Source: Zanthoxylum bungeanum (lineage: Eukaryota; Streptophyta; Magnoliopsida; Sapindales; Rutaceae). Taken from it: a stretch of DNA of 64,000 nucleotides. The position numbers were made by a program, and so were the translations under genes. The stretch covers positions 372,001-436,000 of the forward strand of contig SKCR01006516.1 of NCBI GenBank assembly GCA_019454045.1. Direction: 5' to 3'. The notes below the pieces were generated by a model. It was not told the origin of the DNA. It was given only the letters and a program-made list of their open reading frames with translations, and ran no database searches. Below are positions 1-10,314 of this stretch, in pieces. Numbering within the stretch: position 1 is the stretch's first letter; the number at the start of each line of letters is the position of its first letter.

Positions 1-488
1 GAATCCAGAATCTGACAATAAAATTTTAAGCCCTTAACCACCCAACCACACGCTTTTGAGGACAAGAAAACACATTATAGCTAGCTAGCCGAATCTTTGT
101 AATTTGCTTATAAACGGACAACTGATTCTGTTATCAGTTTAACTAATTAACTAACTGCTTCTAAGTTCTAACTGAAACCAGAATACAGCTGCACTAACAA
201 TGAAATCATTCGTTTTTTAAAATAAAAAATTATAATTATTTCTAATTTTTGGTTTAGTTAAATTTGGTTTTTCGATTTTTCTAATGATAATTAGAAAAAA
301 AAAATATAAAAAATTGTAACTCTCATTAAATCTAATATTAATTCAAAATTTTAATATTAAAACTCTTCTAATCATCACAACCACTTAACCACACCAAATA
401 AGTTTTTCATGAGAATGTTTAGATCATTTAAAACATGTAAAAAAATCATTTAATTATTATGTTTGTTTCGTTATTTTGTTAAAATTCA
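1..488. other. AT-rich spacer, no gene seen
   Basis: No open frame, RNA gene or clear repeat is visible. The last five bases (ATTCA, 484-488) are the left target-site duplication of the Copia element that follows. Confidence 0.6.
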
Positions 489-1008
489 TGTTGTATGTTT
501 AGTGTCATTAAACAGCAATTAACATGCAAAATAACAAATTAAACAACCAAGAGATCTATATGCAATAAAAACCCTAAACCAAATAATATTCGAAGACAAA
601 ACAAGAAACAGAGATTACTGAATTGTCCAAGTCGAGATGATCTCTGTCCTTAAGAACTTATTGGCCCCGTCACAGGTGCTCTACGGATTCAAATAGCCAA
701 CGTTCTCCCAGGATAACTTGGATACTTCTTGTTCAAGGAGCACTCTTAACAAGTAAACAAACTAGGAAGATGGAAGTAACTCTCTCTCAAAGAAAACAAT
801 GAAAACCAGGGACTTTACTTGTCTAATTCGGATTTTATTTTTCCAACCCTGAAATAGAAGTTAAAATCTTCTTTTTATAAGGAAGGGGGGTGCCAAAGGG
901 CACCCCTTGGGATGGGATGCAACCCTCCCAAGGATTGCACCCTTCCCATGCACCTTATGAAAGAAAAAGACATAAAAGTCCTTAATGAAAATTTAAGAAT
1001 TTCCAACA
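489..1008 (-). repeat. Copia-1 3' LTR
   Basis: 520 bp, matching 6236-6757 along its whole length. Read on the minus strand it starts TGTTGG and has a TATA-like TTATAAAAAG at about 871-880. Just upstream of the TATA are short C/G-rich inverted repeats around 886-950. The 14-nt site at 649-662 is the reverse complement of the sequence just inside the 5' LTR. Confidence 0.93.
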
Positions 1009-1020
1009 ATCCCCCACAAT
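1009..1020 (-). other. Copia-1 polypurine tract
   Basis: On the minus strand this reads ATTGTGGGGGAT directly before the 3' LTR, the expected place and composition for the plus-strand DNA primer. Confidence 0.8.
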
Positions 1021-1586
1021 TCTTTAAATATTCATGGAGACACTTGAGAGAGTTACAATGAACTAAAACTGCATCGAAATAGGTAGCTTTCGCCTTGAAC
1101 CTTTCCTAGTGAATGACAATCGGATTTACTAGGCAAACCAGTGACCCATAGTCTTGAACTGTTTCGCCGTTGGTGTAAACCAAGACAATTGCCAACACAC
1201 AGCCTTAATTCGTCCATTTTCCCGTTCTACGGTTGTGTTCATTTCGGCCTTGAACCACAGTCCTGGATTCATCAAGCACTTTAGGGTAACCCGCCTTTAA
1301 AGGTTCCCATGGAAGCGGCCTCACTTCTTACTTGAAATAGGTGATCTACTATAAAGAGGTAATATGTCTTTACCCCCATTAGGACTCATCTCCTAATATA
1401 GTGATCATTAAAAGCCTTAGCTTATCCTCATCAATGACAGACAGCACTCAGCGTCATTATCGGAATGGGAAATAGTACGAAACTCTTCAGTGCTTGTTTT
1501 GAATTGCACAAAGTTTCTGTTGTCCCTTTTGAACCTAGATCTTGGGATCTCCAGTCAATTAGGTTGGGTTTCCACAGTGACAATTC
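1021..1586 (-). other. Copia-1 3' untranslated region
   Basis: About 570 bp between the end of the RNase H frame and the polypurine tract. No open frame of note. Confidence 0.6.
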
Positions 1587-2980
1587 TTAGATTATAGGCT
1601 TCAAGCCCATTCCCCTCGATGACTTCTCAACTTGCTCTCGAGGTAAACCTTTAGTTAGTGGATCCGCTAGGTTTTCCTTCGACTTAACATAATCGATCGT
1701 AATTATGCCACTTGAGAGAAGTTGACGTATGGTATTATGTCTCCGACGTATATGTCGAGACTTACCATTATACATTGTATTTTGGGCTCTCCCAATAGTC
1801 GATTGGCTGTCACAATGTATGCTTATTGCTGGCACCGGTTTGGGCCAACTAGGAATATCCTCCAGGAAGTTTCTAAGCCATTCTGCTTCTTCCGCTGTTT
1901 TGTCTAACGCTATGAATTCTGATTCCATAGTAGACCGGACAATACATGTTTGCCTCGAGGATTTTCATGACACGGCTGCATTACCAAGTGTGAAAATAAA
2001 TCCACTCGTGGATTTGGAATCCACCGTATCAGATATCCAGTTAGCATCGCTGTATCTCTCTAGTACAGCAGGATATCTCTCGTAATGTAGCCCATATTTT
2101 GAAGTTTCTCTCAGATACCTCAAAACTCTTACAATGGCTTTCCAGTGGATATGTCCTGGATTGCTCGTATATCTGCTAAGCCGATTCACAGCTTGAGCGA
2201 TATCAGGTCGTGTGCAATTCGTGAGATACATCAGACTTCCGATGATTCTCGAATACTCTAATTGCGATATGTTTGAACCAGTATTCTTTGATAAATGAAG
2301 AGTTAGGTCTACAGGGGTTCTAGCCACATTTAGATCCCCTTTGATATATTTATCGAGTATCTTCTCAATATAATGAGTCTGTGATAATATATATCTGTCT
2401 GATGTCCTAGAAATCTTTATTCCTATGATCACATCAGCTATCCCATATCTTTCATATCAAATCTGCTGGATAACCCGTTTTTGGTAGATTGAATCATTTC
2501 ATGATTACTACCAATTATCAGCATATCGTCTACATAGAGACACACAATGACATATCCTTTTTGAGTTGATTTGGTGTACACACACTTATCACACTCATTG
2601 ATTTTGAACCCATTTGACAACATTTCTTTGTCAAATTTCTCATGCCATTGTTTCGGTGCTTGTTTTAATCCGTACAAGGATTTTACAAGTTTGCACACCT
2701 TCTGTTCTTGTCCAGGAACACTGAACCCTTCTGGTTGTTCCATGTAAATCTCTTCATCCAATTCACCATTCAAGAATGCCGTCTTTACATCCATTTGATG
2801 TATTTCAAGACCAAATATAGCTGCTATGGCTATGAGCATTCTTATCGATGTGATGCGAGTCACTGGTGAATATGTGTCAAAGTAATCAAGGCCTTCCTTT
2901 TGTCTATAACCCTTTATGACAAGTCTTGCCTTATACTTATCTATTGATCCATCCGTTTTCATCTTCCTTTGAATATCCAT
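1587..2980 (-). pseudogene. Copia-1 reverse transcriptase and RNase H (broken)
   Basis: In sense order this encodes a Copia RT, with KARLV, the LYGLKQAP stretch and the YVDD active site, then RNase H with the SDANW and DPLTKGL signatures. A one-base frameshift near 2438 separates RT from the RT/RNase H connection. A TGA near 1965 replaces the Trp of the usual SWKSS motif. The N-terminal end of RT is out of frame with the sequence upstream because of a shift near 3065. The frames cannot give a single polyprotein. Confidence 0.93.
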
Positions 2981-4197
2981 TTGTAGCCCAGCGGCTTACA
3001 ACCTGGCGGAAGATCAACCAACTCCCAAGTATGGTTCTGTAGGATTGAATCAATCTCACTGTTAATAGCCCTTTCCAAAGAGGTGCCTCCGGAGAAGCCA
3101 TAGCTTCTTTATAGCTTTGAGGCTCATTTTCTAACAAGTATGTCAGAAAATCGGGACCAAATGACTTAGACGTTCTAGCTCTTTTGCTACGTCTAGGCTC
3201 GATTGTCTCTGCATTTACATGTTGATCTGATTCTTGGTCAACTTGATCATTGTCCTTAACAGTATCAACTGTTCTTTTGAGAGACTATGTGCGCTGTCTT
3301 TCCTTACAAGGAAACGTCTCTTCAAAAAATGTCGCATTCCTTGACTCAATTATCATGTTCGGATTGATGTCATGAATCTCCGACTTGTGTACCAAGAATC
3401 GATACGCACTACTGTTGCGAGCATATCCAATGAATATACAATCAACAGTTTTGGGTCCTATTCTAACCTTCTTAGGTTTAGGAACCATTACTTTGGCAAG
3501 ACACCTCATATGGTGTCTTGTCTAACCTCCTGTGAGGAAGCTTGTTTAGAACGTAGTTCGCGGAAAGTAAGGCTTCCCCCCACAAGTTCTGGGGTAGACC
3601 CGAACTTGTCAACATGGCGTTCATCATTTCCTTCAACGTTTGGTTTTTGCGTTCCGCAATTCCGTTCTGTTGAGGAGAATAAGGAGCAATGGTTTCAAGA
3701 ATAATTCCATGCACAGAACAATATTCACCGAATGGTGAAACGTATTCACCGCCTCTATCACTCCTGATTCTTTTGATTTTCTTGCCAAGTTGGTTTTCAA
3801 CTTCGTTCTTATAGTGTACGAAGCTCTCAATAGCTTCTGCTTTGCTTCTCAGCAAGTACACATAGCAGAATCTTGTGCTGTCATCGATAAAAGTGACAAA
3901 GTACTTTTTACCGCCTCTTGTTTGCACAATATTCATGTCACATACATCAGTATATATAAGTTCTAGCGGTTCAGAACTACGTTCTATTGAATGAAATGAT
4001 GTTCTATGCATTTTTGCTTCAACACATGCTTCACACTTATGTTGGCTATCAATTGCAAATTTAGGTATAAGATCCATGTTAATTAATTTACGCATGGTAT
4101 CATAATTAACATGTCCTAACCTCTCATGCCATACATTTTGTGACACAATAATATAAGCAGACGAACTAGCTTTATTAATAGCACGATTAACAGTCAT
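2981..4197 (-). pseudogene. Copia-1 integrase and integrase-RT linker (broken)
   Basis: From 4197 down it reads as the GAG-pre-integrase domain (WHERLGH, then the CEACVEAK zinc-binding part), then an integrase core with TDV, FIDDSTRF, SDRGGEY and PYSPQQNG. At about 3510 the KTPYE motif runs straight into the CLAKV block: a stretch normally encoding some 15-17 residues is missing and the frame shifts. A stop lies near 3290 in the linker, and a further frameshift near 3065 precedes RT. Neighbouring domains belong to the same polyprotein. Confidence 0.92.
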
Positions 4198-4230
4198 TAC
4201 ATTTAGCTTGAAAAGGCCCTCAGTTAGGTA

Positions 4231-5475
4231 TCATTTTCCTACATACATATCATTCTTAGTCATTACAAACTTGTCAGAAACAAATACAAGCTTAAAACCA
4301 GCCTTACTAAGAAGAGAGCCCGAGACCAAGTTCTTCCGAATATCTGGAACGTGCAGTACATTCTTCAATGTTAGCTCCTTTCTGGATGTCATCTTCAGAA
4401 CCACTGTGTCTTGTCCAACCACCTGAGAGGTAGACGAGTTTCCCATTGTCAGATGATCCCCGCCATCGACCTTCTGGTACATGGAAAACATCTTACTGTC
4501 TGCACAGATATGACGAGTAGCCCCAGTGTCTACCCACCATTCTCTCGGATTCCCAACTATATTGGCTTCGGTTACCACTGTTGATAGTTCCATCTCTGAG
4601 ATATCATCAGTCAGCTGCTCATCTTCAGTAACATGGGCCTCATTTTTCTTTTTCTTGCCCTTGTCCTGAGACTTTTTGTTCCTGCAGTCCTTTGACATAT
4701 GACCGCTCTTACCACAGTTGTAGCATTTTCCCTTGAACTTCTTGTTCCCAGATTCAGCTCCACTGTTCTTTCTCTTTTTGCTACCCTTTACACCTTCAAT
4801 GATGTTGGCCTTAGACTCCAGAGTCTTGTAGCTGGCCTTCTCGGATATCCTGTTGTCCTCCTCGATTCTCAATCGAACACTGAGGTCTTCAAGGCTTATC
4901 TGCTTCTTTTTGTGTTTCAGATAGCTCCTGAAGTCCTTACATGATGGATGCAACTTTTCAATTATGGCGGCAATTTGAAACGTCTCACAAAGTTTCATTC
5001 CCTCATCCAGTATTTCATGAATGATCAATTGCAGTTCACCCAACTGAGACATCACCGTCCTTGAATCTACCATCTTGTAGTCCAGGAACCTACCCACGAC
5101 AAATTTCTTTTGTCCGGCATCTTCAGTTTTATACTTCTTCTCGAGAGATTCCCAGAGAATCTTCGCAGAAGTCATGCCTTGGTACACATTGTACAGGGTA
5201 TTGTCAAGACCACCCAAAAGGTAGTTCTTGTATAAGAAGTCTCCAGACATCCAAGTATGTTCTCGCTCTTCTTTGGCCAATTCGGATTCACCCTCCACAG
5301 GACCCAGAAGATCTTTGATGAATTTTGCCAACTGGAGAGTTTTCAGGTAGAACAGCATCTTGCTCTGCCATTGTTTGAAATTTGCCCCACCAAATTTCTC
5401 CGGTTTTTCTCCGTGAGAGACCGGTACCGTGATATTTCCGCTAGCCATATGTAACTGGAAAATCAACAGGGTCAA
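4231..5475 (-). pseudogene. Copia-1 gag and protease (gag intact, TGA after protease)
   Basis: This 414-residue frame starts with a gag domain, including [10 protein letters not shown] and the [10 protein letters not shown] stretch. It continues through a lysine-rich region to a single CCHC zinc knuckle ([14 protein letters not shown], about residue 250) and then a Copia aspartic protease with [10 protein letters not shown]. The frame ends after MYVGK at a TGA; the related element at 39231 has TGG (Trp) there, so this is a nonsense change and integrase continues in the same frame. Gag itself is uninterrupted. Confidence 0.93.
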
Positions 5476-5785
5476 TTAGTCTACGAAAGACAAATTGCAC
5501 AACGATCAACGAATGACCTTGTTCAAAGTGATATACGATAAATGTAGATATATATGTCAATCAAGATTGGATGGAATTACTTGTGTAAAATTACACTTTA
5601 AATTCTCAACCAATTATGCAACAACCAATTAATTTCAACTTTATCACTATGTGTATGCTTGTGATAATTGAACAACTTAATAATAACTTAAATCTATACT
5701 ACCAAGATTAATGTGTTTACAGTATATGACTAACCAAGTTAATATTAATTAAAGTCTGCAATTTATGATACTTCCAGGACAAAAT

Positions 5786-6135
5786 CGTTAGTGTCACGTT
5801 CGTATCTACGTTCGAACGAGACTGTCCAGTGTGTGTGCGTTCGTGTTGCGTTTGATAACGCGTTCGAACGATGTGTTTCCAGAGAGTTCACGTTCGTGTA
5901 GCGTTTGTTAACGCGTTCGAACAGAATGATTCCAGAGAGTCCACGTTCGTATAGCGTTCGAGAACGCGTTCCAACGGTATGATTCCAGAGAGTTCACGTT
6001 CGAGTTGCGTTTAGGACGCGTTCGAACGTTCTAAGGCAGAAGGCTTGTGTTCGAGTTGCGTTTGAAGACGCGTTCGAACGTTCTTACGAATTTTCAGATT
6101 TTAGCCTTCGCGTGCGTCGGGCGTTCGAACGCCCT
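5786..6135 (-). repeat. 52-bp tandem repeat with CGTTCGAACG palindromes in the Copia-1 leader
   Basis: Seven units spaced 51-53 bp apart. Each centres on CGTTCGAACG, a perfect 10-bp palindrome, or a one- to two-base variant, at 5809, 5861, 5914, 5967, 6019, 6071 and 6122. Units also share ACGCG before the palindrome and TTCCAGAGAG between units. The array lies in the untranslated leader between the 5' LTR and gag. Confidence 0.9.
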
Positions 6136-6219
6136 ACGGGTTTTTCATGCACAGTCCGAATTTTTCCAGAAAATAAACAAACCCTAACATGCAAATTGCT
6201 ATCTAACAACAATAGAGCA

Positions 6220-6233
6220 AATAAGTTCTTAAG
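6220..6233 (-). promoter_or_regulatory. Copia-1 primer-binding-site position, complementary to its own LTR
   Basis: The sense sequence two bases inside the 5' LTR is CTTAAGAACTTATT. It does not start with TGG and does not resemble the initiator-Met tRNA site of most plant Copia elements. It is the exact reverse complement of AATAAGTTCTTAAG inside both LTRs (plus-strand positions 649-662 and 6396-6409). See the finding on self-priming. Confidence 0.7.
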
Positions 6234-6235
6234 AT

Positions 6236-6757
6236 TGTTGTATGTTTAGTGTCATTAAACAGCAATTAACATGCAAAATAACAAATTAAACAACCAAGAG
6301 ATCTATATGCAATAAAAACCCTAAACCAAATAATATTCGAAGACAAAACAAGAAACAGAGATTACTGAATTGTCCAAGTCGAGATGATCTCTGTCCTTAA
6401 GAACTTATTGGCCCCGTCACAGGTGCTCTACGGATTCAAATAGCCAACGTTCTCCCAGGATAACTTGGATACTTCTTGTTCAAGGAGCACTCCTTAACAA
6501 GTAAACAAACTAGGAAGATGGATGTAACTCTCTCTCAAAGAAAACAATGAAAACCAGTGACTTTACTTGTCTAATTCGGATTTTATTTTTCCAACCCTGA
6601 AATAGAAGTTAAAATCTTCTTTTTATAAGGAAGGGGGGGTGCCAAAGGGCACCCTTTGGGATGGGATGCAACCCTCTCAAGGATTGCACCCTTCCCATGC
6701 ACCTTATGAAAGAAAAAGACATAAAAGTCCTTAATGAAAATTTAAGAATTTCCAACC
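6236..6757 (-). repeat. Copia-1 5' LTR
   Basis: 522 bp. It drives the element on the minus strand; the likely TATA box TTATAAAAAG is at 6618-6627. Start and end are fixed by comparison with 489-1008 and by the ATTCA duplication at 6758-6762. Confidence 0.93.
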
Positions 6758-6762
6758 ATTCA

Positions 6763-7156
6763 AACTAATTTAGTTTAACTCAGTTTTTCAGTTAAGAAAT
6801 TTAATAATTATTTCAAAATAAAAAAATTATTCGGTTTAGTTTTTTTTCACACAATCATGTCCTCGTTAAAACGCAGATGGCACCATATAAAATATCGAAG
6901 CCTTTTTAATTCTTGGGAGAAGAAAACTAAAGCAAGCGAGATTGACAAAGAGAGAAGTGTTCATTAAATAGTTACAAAATAGTAAACAAAATGCCCACCG
7001 TCGGTCCAGCAGCTTTGGGATCCAAATACCCTTTCCATTCTAAACAAAACAAAATAATAATAATAATAATAATAATTCAAAAATACCAATCTTTATCATT
7101 TGATGGCAAAACAAAACAACTAAATAATGAAATGGCTGCATGCTTATTCTCACTTC
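6763..7156. other. Spacer, probable 3' flank of the FD-like gene
   Basis: AT-rich; includes an (AAT)n run at about 7051-7076. No separate gene is seen. It lies downstream of the FD-like stop codon and may contain its 3' UTR. Confidence 0.5.
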
Positions 7157-8478
7157 TCAAAATGGAGCAGTTGAGGTTCTGTAGAGTGTGCGCTTTTTTG
7201 GAAATCCTGAAGATGCCAATAACTAAACACACATGACAGCAAACAGCTTATTAGATCTCTAATTTTAATTTAACAAACACTTAATACTAATAATAAGAAA
7301 ATTAAAGATATTATTATTATCATTTCACTACTATAGAAATTGATAAATAATAAATAAATACAAGAAATATTATGATATAATTTTTACTTATTATATTTTT
7401 TCAAAATTTCCAGTATTCCGGGGATAAAAAAAGAACAAATAGTACTGTTCAACAAAATAGAAGAAAGTTTAAACTGAAATGAACAAAAACTGAAAAAAAA
7501 AATTTATGGAAATAGATGAAACAATCATATATAACATAATTACGTAAAAAAATTCATACAGCTGACTCCACGTATTAAGAAAAGATCCTAGTAGTAAATG
7601 ATAATAACCCTTTGAAACTAAATTAAAGATTCACTTTTTAATTGACCTGTTCTAATTGGTTTCTCAGCTTAGCATTCTCTTTCTCCAAATGGGCAACTTC
7701 TTGTTCCAACTCAGTTGTATAAGCCTGCATAAAAACATTATATACAAAAATGAAAAACAACCCAGAATCAGTATTGCTCACTAAAATCAAAATCATCATA
7801 CACATTTAGTTAAAGAGATCAGAAAGATGAGTACAGAGGAAAGAAAGTTTCCTGTTTTCTGGCTCTGGATCGAGCAGCTGACTCTCTATTATTCATCAGT
7901 CGCTTATTTCGCCGATCATTGGACTGATTACCATTTTCTTGGGGCCCTTTGAGGCCAACAGAGGGCACAACTTGAGCAGAGGAGTTGCTGAGAGGGAAAC
8001 CATGCAGCAATTGCTGGCTTGGCCTTTGATGATGATGATGATGATGATCAGGGGCAATAATATTTTCAAAATAATGAAAACCAGACCCAGAATTCAAGCA
8101 CAACAAAGTGCCATGGTGTTTAGTCAAGGGACCACAGCATGAGTTGTTAGAGGGCTTAGTGGACAGAGGAACTGAAGCTGAAGCAGAGGCAAAAGCAGAA
8201 TGTTTTGTTGGTGATTGGTGTTTGTTAAATGGAGTAGCAAAGAAATCTTGAAATATTACACCAGCAGTACTTTTCGGAATGTTGGTAGTGTTTGGGATAT
8301 TGGTACTGTTAGTGTGATCTTGCAAAGAATTTAGGCTAATGTCTTGCCAAACTTCTTCCATGGATATTTCATTAGGGGTGCCTGGTGATAAAGGAGATGA
8401 ACATGATGAGGAAGATTTTGAAGGTGAACTGGAGCTTCCATTGTTTTGTTTCTTTTTGTTCTTTCTAGATGGCCACAT
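7157..8478 (-). CDS. FD: FD-like bZIP transcription factor, three exons, non-GT donor in intron 1
   Basis: FD proteins bind DNA and, through 14-3-3 proteins, florigen (FT) to switch on floral genes. Exons are 7852-8478, 7647-7724 and 7157-7222, giving 256 residues. Exon 1 starts MWPSRKNK, has the EEVWQDI motif and a His run, and ends with the basic region (NNRESAARSRARKQ). Exon 2 continues AYTTELEQEVAHL, the leucine zipper. Exon 3 ends in RTSTAPF, the C-terminal SAP motif whose Thr/Ser is phosphorylated for 14-3-3 binding. All frames join in phase 0, with AG acceptors and a GT donor for intron 2. Intron 1 begins GAAACT instead of GT; reading through adds ten residues and stops within the intron, losing zipper and SAP motif. 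The gene is either spliced at a rare GA-AG site or a recent pseudogene. Confidence 0.88.
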
Positions 8479-8515
8479 GATGAAAGTTTCACAACAAAGA
8501 CCGAAAAAGAGAAAG

Positions 8516-10300
8516 TGTTGGTTATATGCCCTAGATCTAATAGGGACTAATATATAATTTTATATTATTACATTAATTAATAAAATTGGTAGTTTATTTA
8601 CAAGTATTGTGTATAAATAATTTTGACTACTTGTAAATAAAGTCATTAGAATGACGAATAAATGAATTAAATTAAGTTTAATTTATGAGATCCTGTCATT
8701 CTTAAATGTTCCCGATCGTAGGATTGTGAACATTAGGACATTGATAAAATCAGTTTAGATCGGCATATGCTATGTCTACTTTCTTCGGGAAGGAAGGTAG
8801 CTGATCTCATAAGCTACTAGTGAAGGTGTTCACTTATTCTAACATATGGATGCTTGTTGGAGAACAAGTACATCAAATTGACCCGTTTGAGAACCCATAT
8901 GAAGTGTTATCCACATGTATATGAGATTTCTCTTTGTTACTATAGTATGAATAATCCTTAGACTTGAGGTCTCCATGGTATCTTGTATGTGAATTATATA
9001 TTCTTTGACATTACACCTCTGTAATCCATAGCGAGATTGCGCATAGGGTCATGATTGGACAACATGAAAAGCATACGAAGGTAGAGAGGGATCAATAAAG
9101 GATTCACCACTCTGGATAACATATAGTCGATATCCCAAGAGGCGCGAATTGAAATAAGTGATAATATAAGTCCATGGTCATTGCGAGTTCTGAAATGAGT
9201 TTAAGAAACTCTATATGTATTATCAACTTAAGTCAAAATTTATAATAGTCATGATTTAATAGAGTAGACATTTTTCATGCTCTATAATCATTGGCGGGAT
9301 ATGTATGAAGCGAAATGATTGAATCATACAGTAATCGTATACGGAATAGATTTGACTAAAGTTAGTATTATTTCTTAATTGAGGGTCATGATGCATTGCT
9401 TGATGCCGCTCTTGATCTATGTAAATTATTTTCTTAATTAATGAGCTAATAGAAGATAAATTAATTAGATTAATTTATCTAGACTTATGAAGTCTATAAC
9501 TATCTCCATTGTCAACATAAAAAAGAACCTAATAGATCACACACTTTAGAGTATTAAGGAGTTAATGATATATTATGTAGAATTAAGTTTTAGGACTTAA
9601 ATGTTAAGTTCTTAAACTTTGGGGTAAATTCATAATTTCAAAAATTATGGATAAAAGTGGAAGTCTAAAAATTTATGGGCCAAAGTGCAAATATGAAAAT
9701 TTAGGGTTGTTTTGTAATTTCTAAAATTACAAGGGCCTATTTGTAATTTCTAAAATTATATGGTCTAATGAAGCAAAGTGTTTGTATTAGTTAGGATTCT
9801 TATACGATTTAATCATATCCCTATTCTAACACTCCTAATTTGATTGGGAAAAAAAAAAAAAAAAAACTCATATTCTCAAAAGCTATAAAAGCCCTTATTA
9901 TGCTAGCCAAGATGTGAACAGAAACTTATATGTGAGTGAGTGAATTTGGTGAGTAAGAAAGAAATTTGATTTCTTTCCAAAAAGAATTAAAACAAGTCTC
10001 TTTTCTTAAATTAACACAAAAGAAAAGATAACTACATAATCTTGAATTTGAGAAATCTAAAAGCTTTTACTCTATACTTGATGTGGATATCGTTGGAGAC
10101 CAAATATTTGGGTAGCTCTGAAGACAATACGAGGAGTGAGTCAAGGATCTGTTGGCCATAAAAACTTAGGATAAATTCTTTAATTATGGTTGCTAATTTA
10201 TATTATCATGTAAATTATTAAAGATCTTAAAATGGAAATTTAAATTTAAAATCAACGAATTTTAATTTTCCACCACATATCGTATGCTAAATTTCCAACA
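8516..10300 (+). repeat. 5' LTR of a plus-strand Copia element (Copia-2)
   Basis: Starts TGTTGGTTATATGCCC, ends TTTCCAACA, 1785 bp, TATA box CTATAAAAG at 9883-9891. It begins 38 bp upstream of the FD-like ATG and points away from that gene, so it lies in the FD leader or promoter. No second LTR is seen in the window; the 3' half of the element is gone. Confidence 0.82.
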
Positions 10301-10314
10301 GTGATATCATTAGC
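10301..10314 (+). promoter_or_regulatory. Copia-2 primer binding site, degenerate Met-tRNA type
   Basis: TGATATCATTAGC follows the LTR end directly and resembles the usual TGGTATCAGAGC site with a few changes. This contrasts with Copia-1 and Copia-3, which have no such site. Confidence 0.6.

Larger units (their letters stand above)
489..6757 (-). mobile_element. Complete Copia LTR retrotransposon (Copia-1), defective
   Basis: Two LTRs (489-1008 and 6236-6757) enclose gag, protease, integrase, RT and RNase H in Copia order on the minus strand. The 5-bp TSD ATTCA lies at 484-488 and 6758-6762. The LTRs start TGTTG and end CAACA; the last base of the right copy has changed. By eye the LTRs differ by about five substitutions and two 1-bp indels, so the insertion is recent. 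The body nevertheless has at least six disabling lesions. Lineage within Copia is not assigned; gag and pol closely resemble the element at 37861-40550. Confidence 0.93.

Noticed and set aside
7939..8142. Plus-strand frames over the FD exon and over LARP1 exons (also 28968-29222)
   Set aside because: Antisense shadows of real exons with no homology.
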